Positions 20,585-32,705 of a DNA stretch of 64,000 nt are shown in pieces (within the stretch, counting starts at the first letter, position 1; each line of letters starts with the position of its first letter). Both the position numbers and the translations under genes were made by a program. The notes beneath the pieces are model-generated. The model was not told the origin of the DNA. It worked only from the letters and a program-made list of their open reading frames with translations, and did no database searches. This DNA comes from Zhengitettix transpicula (taxonomy: Eukaryota; Arthropoda; Insecta; Orthoptera; Tetrigidae): the NCBI GenBank assembly GCA_037074705.1, contig CM073590.1:114596100-114660099 (forward strand), read 5' to 3'.

Positions 20585-20956
20585 TGTAGTCGAAAAATAG
20601 AATAGTCATGATAATATAAATTTTAAAAACAATTATACGACATGAATACTGGCCGAAATGTCTTAAAAAGGCTCAAATTATAATGGTCGGTAAATCAGGA
20701 CAAGATCCTACAGAATCCGCCTTCAGCAGACCTAACAGGCTATACAAAGATTGAAGTCTTTCCCGGTGTAATTCGATAAAAAGTTCTCGGTTTTCACAAA
20801 GGTGTATAATATTTAAACGCGACGTTTCGACGACTAAAAACCCCGTCGTCATCTTGTAGGCGAAGATGAAGATGACGACAGAGATTTTAGTCGTCGAAAC
20901 TTCGCTTTTAAATATGCTGCACCCGTGTGGAAACCGAGAACTGTTTATCCAACGAG
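20585..20956 (-). repeat. Palindromic PLE-type terminus, hairpin copy 1
   Basis: Reverse-orientation copy of the repeat at 52820-53165. It contains a long inverted repeat with arms at about 20782-20842 and 20885-20943 ('gttctcggttttcac ... gaaaccgagaac'), plus an inner pair 'gtcgtcatctt / aagatgacgac'. The 'cgtcgaaac' segment resembles the tail motifs of Penelope-like elements elsewhere in this window. SINE copy 5 begins directly after it. Confidence 0.7.
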
Positions 20957-20960
20957 AGGT

Positions 20961-21339
20961 GTATACAGGCTATGTATAGGGTAATCCACATAGTGGCAAC
21001 TCCCCTCTTATAGCATAGGAAAACGATTTGAAATGGGGGATGCGGAAGGGTAGAGGAATGTATCCAAGGGTTGAGTAGGACCCCCAGGCTATGGTTTAAG
21101 GATCCTACCCGGCAATTCGCCTAAAAGTTATGCAGGGAAAACCCTAGAAAAACCTGCATCAGGTAGGTCGGGCATTCGGTACTTGTCCCACGCCCTTCCG
21201 ATGGCGGGAGAGGGGTTAGCTGTGGGGTCGCAGCTTTTCCCTCTCCGTGCCTTAACCGGTTTAGGAGGCAGCTGGCCGACTATTCCAATAGAAATAGCGG
21301 ACAACTCTTATCGTATGCCCAAGGTCTGCGACCCCGGAC
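20961..21339 (-). repeat. SINE-like repeat, copy 5, type II
   Basis: Minus-strand copy with the type II 3' end ('gtatacaggctatgtatagg') at 20961 and a 5' truncation near 21339, at 'tctgcgaccccgg'. The plus-strand open frame 21183-21461 is antisense to it and recurs in other copies. Confidence 0.85.
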
Positions 21340-24210
21340 TGAAATATGGTTTACTTATATTTATACTCAAAGAACGCGCATATGAGATAATTTGTTTCGA
21401 AAGTTTAAATGTTAATGATAAATTTTCTGAACTATCCCAATTTTATTTTTTATCTTCATAAACGCTACAAAAAATCTACACTTTCAAATTAACCAAATTC
21501 GCTTAATTTTTTTTCCTTTGAAAAATTAATTCGTCATAACAAGAATAAATTTTCGTAGAAACGTCGTTCATATTTCGTATTAAAGCTCGTAAAAATTAGG
21601 AAGATTATGTCAATTTTTTCTATTAGTACTACGCTTACGTTTTGAGAAATACTCCATTGTGTAATCTGCAAAAACAAAGTTGGCATACAGCGTATTAAGC
21701 ATAGCGCAGTTCCGTTAGAGATCTGTAAGATGTTACAAGGTTCGCAAGCGGTATTAGTGTTCAATATTTCTCGGTTTTGGTAATATAAAACTCCACTTGC
21801 GCTTATATGTTGTTTTACGTACATGAATTTGACTTACAATTTAACTTTCCTTTTACAACTACGTATACGCCACCACCCGGTTGGAAACTCAAGAACTCTT
21901 TCAACTACTAGTTCCCCGAGAATACTTACGCAAGTTAATACGTATATCAATGTAATCAATCACAGATTATGTTGTTAGCCTCAAAGTTGGAAAGACGATA
22001 ATGAAAATATATAATTAAAACCCGTAAAAGTAAATCTACGTATCAAACCATCAGTCTGTCAAAAAAAAAAATCTGATGTACGATTGATTTTACTTAGAGA
22101 ATGATCTAAGGGACAGAGTTAATTGCGTATGCTAATGATGAAAAATTACATTGCGTTTAAGAATTCAAAAAATATTTGTTTTAAAATATTTTGTTGTTTG
22201 GAAATTTAAATGAAAAGCAGATATTATTTTTTATTAATAGTATACTCTTTGTCGTTATGAAAATATTTATTATTTACCATTAAAAATAATTTAAACACAC
22301 CGAGAATAACTTAATTAAAATTAGCCTGTAAGTAGTCAATTTTAAACACATTTTACTATCACAAATATTTGTTTTGTCGTTTGGTATAAAAAGTCTCACA
22401 GTTCAAGTATAATAACCACATTTCATATGAACAAATTTTGTGGCATTAACTAATCTTATTCCGATGGAATTTTTGAACACCAACTGTTTTCGTAAACAAT
22501 TAATATTTAATTTATACGCTCAATACTCCTACGTTCAAAATATGGAAAACAGTTGAAATTTACCTCAAATTGCGGACATTTCAATGTAACTGGGACCAAA
22601 TGAATCCGTATTGAGCTTATGAATACGTGAATTATGCAAATTTCGGATACATGTGAAATTCTCGTTGATAGCTGCGGCTATTAATGCTTATTAAAGTGAA
22701 ATGATTTGGAAGCATCAGCGGGAATGCACATCGCTTCTTCTATGCTGAAACACGTCGAGCACGCAATTTTTTAAACGAAAGATACATTCCTGAACTCGTA
22801 GATTAAAATGACAGCTCAAACCGATTTTATTTGAAATGTGCTTTTTGAATAAAGAATATATTCACGTGATTTTGTAGGTTATTAAAGGCACTCTAGAATT
22901 AAGAAAATTTATTACATATAAACAAAGTTTTATTTTTACGATCAACTGCGTCCTCAAATCGCGTTGTACGTTTTTATGAAGTAATTTATTTTCCGATCTC
23001 TTCTCGTCTTTATTAAAATAAGATTATGTGCCCGGAATTTCTTATGTTACACCTCAAATTATTTACTTTAACAGTGTATTAAGTTGATAAATGTTTTAAT
23101 GTTTCAGACAATTTCAATTTGTCCTTTTGAAAAAAAATGTAACAATTTTGGATTCGCAAGTATACAATTTTTTCCCTATTCATTGCAATAAATACATTAA
23201 AACAATTAGCACCAAAAATTATGTTTGATATATTCACAGATATATGCTTAAGAGATTATTTTATCGCATCTTACATTTTCTGTTCTAACGCTTATTCTTC
23301 TTGGTTCATTATTTGAACAGTTAATCTAATTAATTACTTTTACTGACCATTTTGTATATCACTTAAACTTTATTTGTTCTTTGCTTTGATAACGGTAATG
23401 CTAATCACTTTCAATATTTCATATTTTATACTAAGAACTAGTGTAAATAATCTAAATGAAGCTTGATTTCACTGCGCTGTAATTTAAACGATTAACTCTC
23501 CAAATAAATACAACTGATTGATGTTTAACTCGGTAAACAATTCAGGGCGAACCGAAAACAAAACCAAATTGTGTGCGGATTTCACACACGAAATTCCAGA
23601 AATGAGTCATTTTGATTTATAACAGACAGTAAAATAGTATTATATTTACCTACGGTAAAATTACTGGAATATAATTAAATTAAATACTGCTGTTTCACGA
23701 ATTCCCTAATCGTCATTAAATATTACATACATATTTGTGATCAGTGAAATTAATATCTTATTTATTATGACTTAATTTGAGGTCATATTACGTCTGTTAA
23801 TTGATATGAAGTCTGCTGAATTCCAATTGATAGACTACAATTTCTAAATTGGATTATTGCCAGACATTTATTACAGTATTACATCGAACCGCAATCGTCA
23901 GGTCCCTTAATTACATGAAACATATGGCCACTTTGGTGCAGCTGGATCGTTTTATAAATATTTGCGCTACTTAAATTTCGGGTAAAAACGTCAAATTAAT
24001 CCTACTAGCGCTTCGTTTAAATACTTAAAATATTACTGCGCGATATTCGATTAGAAAACTATTGATTTGTAAGTAGTTAAAGATGTTACAATGAGTGATA
24101 ATAAGAACTAAATTCAGCGAATTTTGATTTTAAAATAGAACAATAAACGAAAGTGTATCGGAAAAGTCAGAAAACGTAGTGGGAGCAAATATCAAAGATA
24201 TCCCATAGAT
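21340..24210. other. Unassigned AT-rich DNA
   Basis: About 2.9 kb of strongly AT-rich sequence. I see no recognisable gene, RNA or repeat family. Confidence 0.5.
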
Positions 24211-24771
24211 CGATGTTTCCCAACGTGTGTCCCACCTGGGTTGTTCAGGGAGCCAATTCGAAAATGTCCTCGTCTAGAACATAAAAACCGCCAGATGATT
24301 TAACTTGTACAAAATGAAAAATTGCTTTCTTAATTTGAGATTAGAATTAGATAGGTTTTGTGATTTCTATTAAGTCACACTTGTAATATAAATTACTATT
24401 TATTATGTCTAGCGAAATAATATTGGACGACTTCTATGGCATGCGCAATGCGCAAACAAATTCGTTGTCTACTGTAGACAACTCCGCTTGTTAAATGAAA
24501 TATTACCTTAATTTTATACAAAACCTCGAATGGGAATCGTTACTGTACATTTGAATAGGTTCATCGATCTCAGATTTTAAAAAATTATGTCCTTGTTTAT
24601 GTATAGAATTATTATCATAACTAATAATTGTTTAACCCTGATACGCAAGTTTTAATACTGATTCTTTAGGGAATAATTAAATTATTGAATATTAGAAATA
24701 TTCAGATGTTACATACTGGGGAATTTGAAAACTTTCGAGGGGCATGGTAAAAAAAAGGTTTGGAAACACGG
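24211..24771. mobile_element. Possible non-autonomous hAT-like DNA transposon
   Basis: The left end reads 'cgatgtttcccaac' and the right end, reverse-complemented, 'ccgtgtttccaaacc' followed by a T-run and 'accatgcccctcgaaag'. This resembles the imperfect ends of hAT-type MITEs. The interior (~560 bp) has no coding sequence. I could not find a clear 8-bp target duplication (flanks match at 4 of 8), so the call is tentative. Confidence 0.35.
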
Positions 24772-25621
24772 TGTTGGATGTAATCCCTTTAATAATATTA
24801 CGAAACATTTTCAGTCTTATACAGATATTACTTCATGTATATTTAGATGTAGAGATGAATAACGTATTAGTAATGACAACTTTTTTATTCCTGAACAAAT
24901 TTTTTTCATTGAAGAGAAATGCTTATTTAGGCACGACTCTATCGGATATTTCAATAATATGACAATTTTTTTAAAACAATAATTAATTGTCTTATTCTCA
25001 TATTTTTCGCATGACTCGTTTCTTAAGCTGTGCATCGATTTCATGCGGGAAAGAAACGAACAAAAAAGTCTGCAGCGAAGTGGAATGAGGCGCCATCCGG
25101 GCGCTCGGACTGACAAAAAATTCTGACATTTGTCAGTTCGTTCAAAACTTCATTTACAACGCTTTCTTCCCCTCTTACCATCAAAATAAAAAAAAATCGC
25201 GGTTCAATCAGACTTTAATTGCTTTCGCCTCATTTTATGTGGCAAAATATAAAATTCTTGCTCGTTGAAGATTACAGTCAGAGAACACAGAAAATGCCTC
25301 ACAAAAAGCGTCGGTTAATTGTATTAGGCCCCGAAATTCAAAATACTTCTGATCATATGAGAGACATTTTCACCATTTATTTTAGAAGCCTATAAAAACT
25401 CAAAACCAATCACTTTCAGCACCTCAGAAATAAGTCTTAATTACTTTTCTCACAAATGATCTGCACACATGACGATTTCTTTAGATTAGAATAAATAATC
25501 ATAAAAAATGGGCAGTTGTTATTGATCAAATCAGTAATATACACAATTAAAGAGCGTGTACGTACGTGTAGAATGCCAAATGATTCAGTAACAAATTTTG
25601 GTAACTAATTCATTTTGTAAA

Positions 25622-25624
<3 letters not shown>
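24772..25624. other. Unassigned AT-rich DNA
   Basis: Two overlapping opposite-strand open frames at 24744-25116 without recognisable motifs. No repeat family recognised. Confidence 0.45.

Positions 25625-25660
<36 letters not shown>
25625..25660. repeat. (TA)n microsatellite, left of solo LTR B
   Basis: About 36 bp of perfect alternating TA directly before copy B. The preceding bases 'tgta' may be the start of the LTR, blended into the microsatellite. Confidence 0.95.
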
Positions 25661-25664
<4 letters not shown>

Positions 25665-26710
25665 TAAGCCATAAATTGTTTTTAAATAATTTAAATTGTT
25701 AGCGAACAATTTGAATTATAGCGAGAGCGAGCAAAGCAACAATGAGTGGCGAGCTCTGTTCCTATTATTGAGTGTTCGGAATGGCGATTACGCGCGATAA
25801 AGTATGGGCAGTATTCAGTCTACCACGAGAGGAGAGACATTGTAAAAGTTAGTCGAAGTCTACGGCGAGGAGCGAAAGAGTATAGTTTGAGTCTACAGCG
25901 AAGAGCAAAAGCGAAAAGTCGAAGTCTACGGTCAGTCACGAAAAGAGAGACATTTTAAAAGTAAATCTTCACCGAGCTAATTAGAAGTTTTCAATCCAAA
26001 CCGATAAATAATGCGATAAAAGGCAAAAATCTGCAACTCATAAGATTCCTGTATGCAAGCAGTTAGTTGGGCCGATTAGATGTGCTAACAATTAGCCAAA
26101 GGAAGCAAGGATTTGCTTCATTATAAAGAACTTGAACAGTTTAGTGCTGAGGGAAAACGACATCAGATAGATGACCGATTTAGAGGATCATCCGAGTACC
26201 TGGTTCCTAGTAATCGCATTTCAACTTCATAAGTGTAGAATCAGTGAGAAAAATTTCGAATCTGTGTAAAAATTTTGTAATATAGTGTACTTTTGAAGCG
26301 ACAAAAGAATGCTGGTACCAGCCGAACAATGCGTAAGTAACCAAAACTTTAATAAAATCTGTAAACGCGAACTAAAAGGGTAAAGTCAGATTTCGTTCGT
26401 TTTTCTGGTAGCTTTTCTTTCATTTATCAGCACATTATTTTGAAGTAAATTTTTAAACTGTATTGTTAATAAGATCATTCAATAATTTTCACTGTAAATC
26501 ATCAAACCCAGTAAAGACCCTGAGAGATTAAGAGATTTTCATTTCATTGTAATTGTTTGTAAATTTTAGAAGCCACAAATTAATAAATAAATTTATTTGT
26601 AAAATTTTAATAAATTTTCAGTTAATTAAACCAATCATTTTGATCATTACATAAATGGCTACAACAATGTGAGGCAAAATTTAAATAAAGCCTACTTGTT
26701 GATTATTACA
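25661..26710 (+). mobile_element. Solo-LTR-like element, copy B
   Basis: Shares the family blocks: 'aaattgttagcg' near 25697, 'gcaacaatg', the palindrome 'gctggtaccagc' (26311-26322) followed by GTAAGT at 26333, 'agtcagatttcgtt', 'aaacccagtaaagaccctgag' and the terminus ATTACA at 26710. The first ~13 bp of the 5' end are not recognisable. Near the 3' end an earlier TTACA (~26648) is followed by 'ggctacaacaatgtgaggc', a primer-site-like sequence inside the element. The open frame at 25746-25958 shows no domain. Confidence 0.65.
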
Positions 26711-26732
26711 ATATATATATATATATATATAT
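26711..26732. repeat. (AT)n microsatellite, right of solo LTR B
   Basis: Alternating AT directly following the ATTACA terminus of copy B. Confidence 0.9.
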
Positions 26733-27892
26733 GAAGTCAACATCAGAAATACGATTAAAATAATAAAATAAGTTACAAAATGTCAGATAACAAAAGTATT
26801 TTGTATAATACACTTAATGGATCGAATCAGATCTTTCGGGTTAGATTTTATCGCAAATATTTTTCTACAATCCCCACTTTTGATAGCATATGTTTTATTT
26901 TAACTCGTTACTAAAAATAATTGGTTCAATCTCATTTTGTATTTATTACTGCTACTTGTTTGTACATACTATAATTTTTACATACCATCAACTGTTGATT
27001 AACTGGTTTTTATGGGTGGCATATAGCTGTTCGATTACCAGCAAGTGGAGCTATGAGTTGTTTACTGTTATTTAAAATGCGGTATTTATAAGAGGAAAAT
27101 AAAAACACTTTTTAAACATTTTGGGAGGTATATAAACCCAGGTAAATATCGATTCAATTAAAACTAGTAGATTCAATGACCTTTTACTTAATTTTAAATT
27201 TCAAACTTCGATTTAATTTATCTATAGATTTTTAGCCAAATTCGTCAGAAAAAATAAACATTAAATAATAAGTTTCAACGTGGAGGGCGACAATTGAAGA
27301 GAGCCTCCACAATATTTCAACTTCAGGGACAAACCGTTCAGGCAGTTTAATGCTAAGCATACAAAATTCCTTCCAAGACACTTAAAAAATAAGTTTTTAG
27401 AACGTTGACCATATATTTTAGAAATTACGGTTGGTGGCTTGATATTTCTGAAACACTTTTTACTGTTTAATATAACAATTAAAAACAGTGTAAAGTAAAT
27501 CGGTCCTACCGCTTTCTATTGAAAAGTCACGAAGGTTCTACGTGACAGTCTGTAAATTTCATGACGTCGGTATTTATGTACCCTAATACATAAAATATAA
27601 ATATAAGCTAAAATTATTCGATTACAAACTGATTTACAGGTATTACTATTATTTTATTTATATAAATTCAGCTTTACAATAAATACTAAATATCAAATTT
27701 CCACTTGTTTTTATTGTACAGTTAACATCTTATCTTGACATTTTATTTGTGATAATAATTAAGTATTCTATTGAAATTAACATGGTGACATGAAGTTCGT
27801 TGCACCCATTAAGTTGTTAATAACAATTATCACTTATTAAATTAGTTTGAAATCTTTTAATTAAGGTCGAAGTTTAATTATCTATATTATTT
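26733..27892. other. Unassigned AT-rich DNA
   Basis: No recognised gene, RNA or repeat. Confidence 0.5.
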
Positions 27893-28105
27893 AAACAGTT
27901 TTTAGTGGGTGAGTCTGGTGGACGTCTTCTTTTAAGGCGTCTTTGTTGAGGATCTGGAGGAATTGAGGTTGTAATTGCTGCGGTTGGATTGGTACGCGCT
28001 GTTGAGTTTTTAATGAGGGAATCAAAGGATTTTTTATAACGTCTTTGACTGTAGGTATGCTGAGGTCACGATAGTCTGTTGTTTTTGAAGTACCAAGTAC
28101 ATCCT
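27893..28105 (-). pseudogene. C-terminal fragment of a Jockey-like LINE ORF2
   Basis: Minus-strand translation gives 'DLSIPTVKDVIK' followed, after a one-base slip at an A-run, by 'QQRRLKRRRPPDSPT'. These are the typical closing motifs of Jockey-clade ORF2 (a 'DL.IPT..E.I' block and an 'RRLKRRRP.D' end). At first it looks like a terminal host exon because a splice-acceptor-like 'tttcag' precedes the open frame, but the motif pair favours a LINE. Confidence 0.6.
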
Positions 28106-29242
28106 GAAATCATTTTAAGGGATTTATTTTTGATTACTTGGATTTTTAAGGTTATATATCCACGTAAAGGTGGTTCATTCAGAGAATTATAATATACATT
28201 CATCTTCCTTCTGTGATGATTTCAAATATGAAACTGTTATTTTATGTTATTGGACGAAAATATATTTTTTTTCCATATGTAGCTATAGTATTTGGAAATA
28301 TAATGTTGATAAAATAACCTATAACTTGCGTTCAGACAGGAAATAAAATCTCTAGGAGATCAATATTTTCTGGATCTTTCAAACAGTAATTTTCAAACAT
28401 TTAAAAGTGACAAAATTTTAATTATTTTATGTTTAGACAATTCAAGTACTTGCGCAATTGATGATGATCCGAAACGTTTTTTCCGTCTTTGCGTTAGCCT
28501 TACAGTACGCACGAGAAACACAATAAAATCTTTTGAGTCAAGAATGGCTTTCAAGTCGGATATTTTGCCGTTTTGGGGAGATTACATTTCTAGTTCTCTA
28601 TCGAGCAGCCTTTCACCGATTGAAGTAGTCTATGTAGGATGTGACTCTTTCGACAAGTTGTAACTGCTTTCTGGAGAATCGCCAATGGTGCGTAGACCTA
28701 CCTCAGCAGAACGGGAACAAGAGGCTGGAGGAACGGCGTAGCCGGAGACGATTGACAAGTCAGCAAATCTGGGTTAACATTGACCACTCATAGAATTATT
28801 CTTATTTTGTACTTTTACAATTGTAAGAATTACAGAAATGGTTATAGAGCAATTTCGTTACTTCTACACTCTGTGAGGTGTATTAAAAATAAAGCAGTTG
28901 TTAACTGTTCGTAACCTTTGCTTCAATCTTCTTTCTACATTATTCTTTTGTCTCTCGAAATACAATTTCCTCATATCAGGACTAATGGAATAAATAAATT
29001 AAATTAAAAAACTGTGACTTACCTCATTCACAATAAAAAGATTTACTCCTATCCTTATTTTCTGAATAAAAATGCCATGATTCTGAGAACATTATATAGT
29101 TTGAATTAAAAAGTTAAAGAAATCATAATTATTGAAAGTGAAGAAGTTGGACTGTCTAAAACAATGAGTTACATTTTTGTCGCAGTTTCTATTACTCGCT
29201 ATTTTAAGCTACTTAAGGTTTTTATTTGGGGCTATGAAATTG
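28106..29242. other. Unassigned DNA with a possible PLE-tail trace
   Basis: AT-rich. 'gatgatccgaaacgtttt' at about 28463-28480 resembles the 'gaaacgt' motif of the PLE tails, and 28490-28760 is GC-richer with no recognisable frame. Confidence 0.35.
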
Positions 29243-29299
29243 TTTATAATGAATAAGAAAGATGGCCAATTCAGACAAAAAAGGTAATATAAATACCTT
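29243..29299 (-). repeat. PLE 3'-tail fragment, inverted
   Basis: 'gaataagaaagatggcc' to 'ggtaatataaatacc' is the reverse complement of 30703-30762 with few mismatches. It lies directly left of solo LTR C and recurs at 45744-45799. Confidence 0.75.
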
Positions 29300-29304
29300 T
29301 ATAT

Positions 29305-30362
29305 ATTAATTAGGCAATTAATTGTTTGTATATAAAATTTGAATTGTTTGAGAAATTCATTATAGCGGTCTGATCGAACAAAGCGACAATGGAAAAGCGA
29401 GCTCACTTTGCTTTGTCGAAAAGTCAAAAATGGCGTATGCGCGCTCAAACTCGGAAGCACTAGGAGTTCACTTCGCGGAAAAACATCGTGAGGAGCAGAA
29501 CAAGTAATATAACTGTTAGTTAGTGTCGGGACATTTCAGAGGACGGAACAAATAATACTAGAGCAGTGATTAGCCGTCGTTAACGTATTATTAAACAAAG
29601 TTGTGAATTTAAGACGAAGTAAAAACATTCACGGAAGTATTACATCGTAAATATCGCTAAGTAAAAGCAGTTTACGTCTACAGCCATCCAGGAAAGTCTA
29701 AGAGAGTTTACGTCTTTAGCCAGCCAAGGAAGGCAAGTAGACATCAGATAGCTGACATTCAGGAAGATCATCTGAGTTCCTGTGAGCCTATAAATTTTGA
29801 CTTCAATAGTGTAAAATCTGTGAGTTGACTTTTAGAATCAGTGTATAATTTTTCAATAGTGTACTTCCGAAACCAAAAGAATGCTGGTACCAGCTGGACA
29901 GATGTAAGTAGCAAAACCAAAACTAATGATTAATTGTAGACGTAATTAAAGGATGGAGTCAGATCAGATATCGTTATCTTTTAATTGTCAATCAAAGTTA
30001 ATTTCTTTTCTTTTAATTTATTTCTGTCAACGTATTGTTTAGGTAAATTGTAAACTGTTTGTTAGTAAGACTTTTAAATCAATTTGTTGTGGCCACTATC
30101 AAATCCAGTGAAGGCCCTGAGAAATTAAAATTTTAAATTGTAAATGTTTTTGAGTAGAAGCCACAAAGTGAAAATAAATAATTTTATGTATTAAATTTTA
30201 TTAATTCTTTTATTTAATTAAATCCAACCATTTAATTATTACATTTTGGCTACCACAACGTGGGGCAAATTAAATTAATTAACGCATTATTATTGTTTAT
30301 TACATATTTAAAATCTTTAAATTAAAATTAAAATAAATAAAGGCTAATTTTTGTTTATTACA
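29305..30362 (+). mobile_element. Solo-LTR-like element, copy C
   Basis: Flanked by ATAT at 29301-29304 and 30363-30366, ending TTTATTACA. It shares 'gcgacaatgg', 'gctggtaccagc' with GTAAGT at 29904, 'gtcagat', 'ccagtgaaggccctgag' and the A/T-rich end. The first TGTAATACC bases are lost or altered. After an internal ATTACA (~30241) comes 'ggctaccacaacgtggggc', similar to gypsy-group primer sites. Sequence then continues to the true outer terminus, so this copy carries primer-site-like DNA within its end. Confidence 0.65.
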
Positions 30363-30366
30363 ATAT

Positions 30367-30762
30367 CATAAATTCTAGACATACATTTGATAGGCAAAAT
30401 GCTAAGATTTTAGACATAGACACCAGGTACAATGCCAGAATCATTTGAGAGATGCTTCACATTAAATCAAACATGACACTATTAAACTCAATAATTGCTA
30501 TGATTCCTTATTATTACGCTAAACCTTCTGTTTTCCCATTGTTGTTGCTCCTTTATTGTTACGCTAACGTTTCGGCTCTCCCATTGTCGTTGCGCTTTCG
30601 TCGATTTTGAGTGTTGTCAACTGACAAGTGGAGTTGTGTCGCTCTAGGCGGTTCTTAGCACCTGAGAAAGGTACAATGATCCCAGAAACGTTGTGTGGTA
30701 TTTATATTACATTTTTTGTCTGAATTAGCTATCATTCTTATTCATTATTTTCAATCAGACGA
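30367..30762 (+). pseudogene. 3' end of a Penelope-like element
   Basis: Matches 9497-9850 of the first PLE in order: 'acatttgat', 'gacaccagg', 'actcaa.aatagctat', 'tgtgtggtatttatat' and the terminal 'gtctgaattagctatc'. Only the last coding bases and the 3' tail remain. A segment around 30540-30590 partly repeats the tail start, so the tail may contain a short duplication. Confidence 0.7.
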
Positions 30763-32187
30763 AAATTTTTTCAATTTGAAAATATTTATACTTACATTGA
30801 TCGTTGACTTGTTAGGATACGTCAGTTGAAGTCTCGGTTTATAAACTTTTGTCTAATTTTACTTTCAGGATTTCGATAAGAAATAAAATAAATTCACAGA
30901 TGAACAAAACTGTTAACATTTCTCTGATATCATTTTTCTGCTGTAGTATGAATAGCGGGTTTTCATGAAATAAAATTCCTTATTCTTTAATTTACACCAT
31001 CATTGAATCAGTCAGATTTAATTATAATCTATAAATATTTTACGACAGTAAAAAGATACATATTTTTCAATGTAATTGGCTTAATAATAAATTCAATATT
31101 ATCAGCGGCTCAAAATCTTTCCCAGATGCATTCGAGTAGAGGGATACATAATTATGAAATCGACTCTCATGATTCGTGATTAAACATATTTAACTTCTTA
31201 CTAAAAGTTATGCTTGCGTGAAGCTTTATACCGGTGTTTACGAGCGAGTATTTACAACAGTTGTCAACCATAAAAAATTATCAGAATCGACAAGCGGAAA
31301 TATTAAAACGTACTTAATTTATAACAAATAAATTGTAAACGAGTGCTTTGATTAGTGATAGAAATTAGTTTCATTTACTTCATTAGTACATGTTACTTCG
31401 TATATAGTATTTAAGAATATTATACAATTTAAGTTTGATTAAAAGAAACAAACAGCCTTATTGTATATATACTCGTATGAGGGCAAGTATATTTTTGAGG
31501 AGCAACAATGATTACAGATTTAGCTTCAGCACTTTCATTAAATGGAAACTAAATTATACAATGAGCTGATGACAACACAACATTCTATCATGACTATTCT
31601 ATTCACATATTTACATATTTTGTTTTACCATTTATAATTACTACAAATAATCTTCCTTCATCAAAAAGAATGTAACAATCCCGTAGGATTACACTATTTG
31701 TCTTCAAGGACTCAATCACAATACTATTATTGATAATAATAATCTTGATATTTCTTCCTGTATGCACCCTACAAAAAAGGAGGCCGTGATAACTTCATAC
31801 CGACTAACCGCTTAGTCAAACTATGTGTGTGTGCTCGTAATATCGTGAAGTATAATTTATGTTGGGCTATTTTTCCTATATAAACGAATGAAATTAATAT
31901 CGCTTAGTTTTACCCTACTGACTTTCGTAATTAGACATAGTGTCCTCGTGTAAAACGCAGCAGACCGTCCTAACTTTAAAATGATTTTAAAAAATTTTTA
32001 TATTTAAAATTAAGTAAGCATAAAATGCATTATTTGGATCAAATTGAAAAATTATGCTGGAGGATTTACTGTATGGTATCACGTAATCAAGTATTTCGCG
32101 TTGCCTTCCTATATTTTAAAAGATAATTAAATGCTAAAAAATACGTAACAGCGATTTCTTTCTTAAATATAATTTTCAGGTTATTTT
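30763..32187. other. Unassigned AT-rich DNA
   Basis: No recognisable gene, RNA or repeat family. Confidence 0.5.
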
Positions 32188-32199
32188 AATCACGAGGGA
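32188..32199. repeat. Target-site duplication of SINE copy 6, left
   Basis: 'aatcacgaggga' here and 'aatctcgaggga' at 32694-32705: 11 of 12 bases agree. Confidence 0.75.
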
Positions 32200-32693
32200 T
32201 TTTTTTTAAGGACAACAGCCTACATGAGGGTAATCCACTTTGGGCAACTCCCCTTTAATAGCATAGGAAGGGATTTGAAAGGGGGGATGCGGAAGGGTAG
32301 AGGAAGGTAGCCAAGGGTTGACTAGGGCCCCAGGGCTATATTTTAAGGATCCTACCTGGCATTCGCCTAAAGAAATGCAAGTAAAACCCTAGAAAAACCT
32401 GCATCAGGTAGTTGGGCATTGGGTACTTGTCCCACGCCCTTCCGATAGCGGGAGAGGAGTTTGCTGTGGGGACGCAGCATTCCTTCCTCCGTGCCTCGAC
32501 CAATTTAGTTAGGAGGCAGCTGGCCGACTATTCCAATGGGAATAGCGGACAACTCTTACCGTATGCCCAAGGTCTGTGACCCCGGAACATACACCTCTCA
32601 GAACAGGCCGAGGTGCCTCGGCTTGTGGGAACCTTAGTTCAAAAACGGAGAGGAAAAGGTATCCCCAAAGGTAGCCCCTTCGTATCAGGAAGC
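32200..32693 (-). repeat. SINE-like repeat, copy 6, type I
   Basis: Minus-strand copy with the poly(A) end (as T-run) at 32200, bounded by 12-bp target duplications with one mismatch. Its 5' end is at '...gatacgaaggggctacc' on the minus strand, like the copy at 60584. The internal minus-strand frame 32509-32772 only reflects the repeat. Confidence 0.9.
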
Positions 32694-32705
32694 AATCTCG
32701 AGGGA

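Noticed and set aside
27893..28105. Terminal host exon on the minus strand with a splice-acceptor-like start
   Set aside because: The translation ends with LINE ORF2 closing motifs (IPTVK block and RRLKRRRP), and the frame needs a one-base shift, so a LINE relic is the simpler reading.
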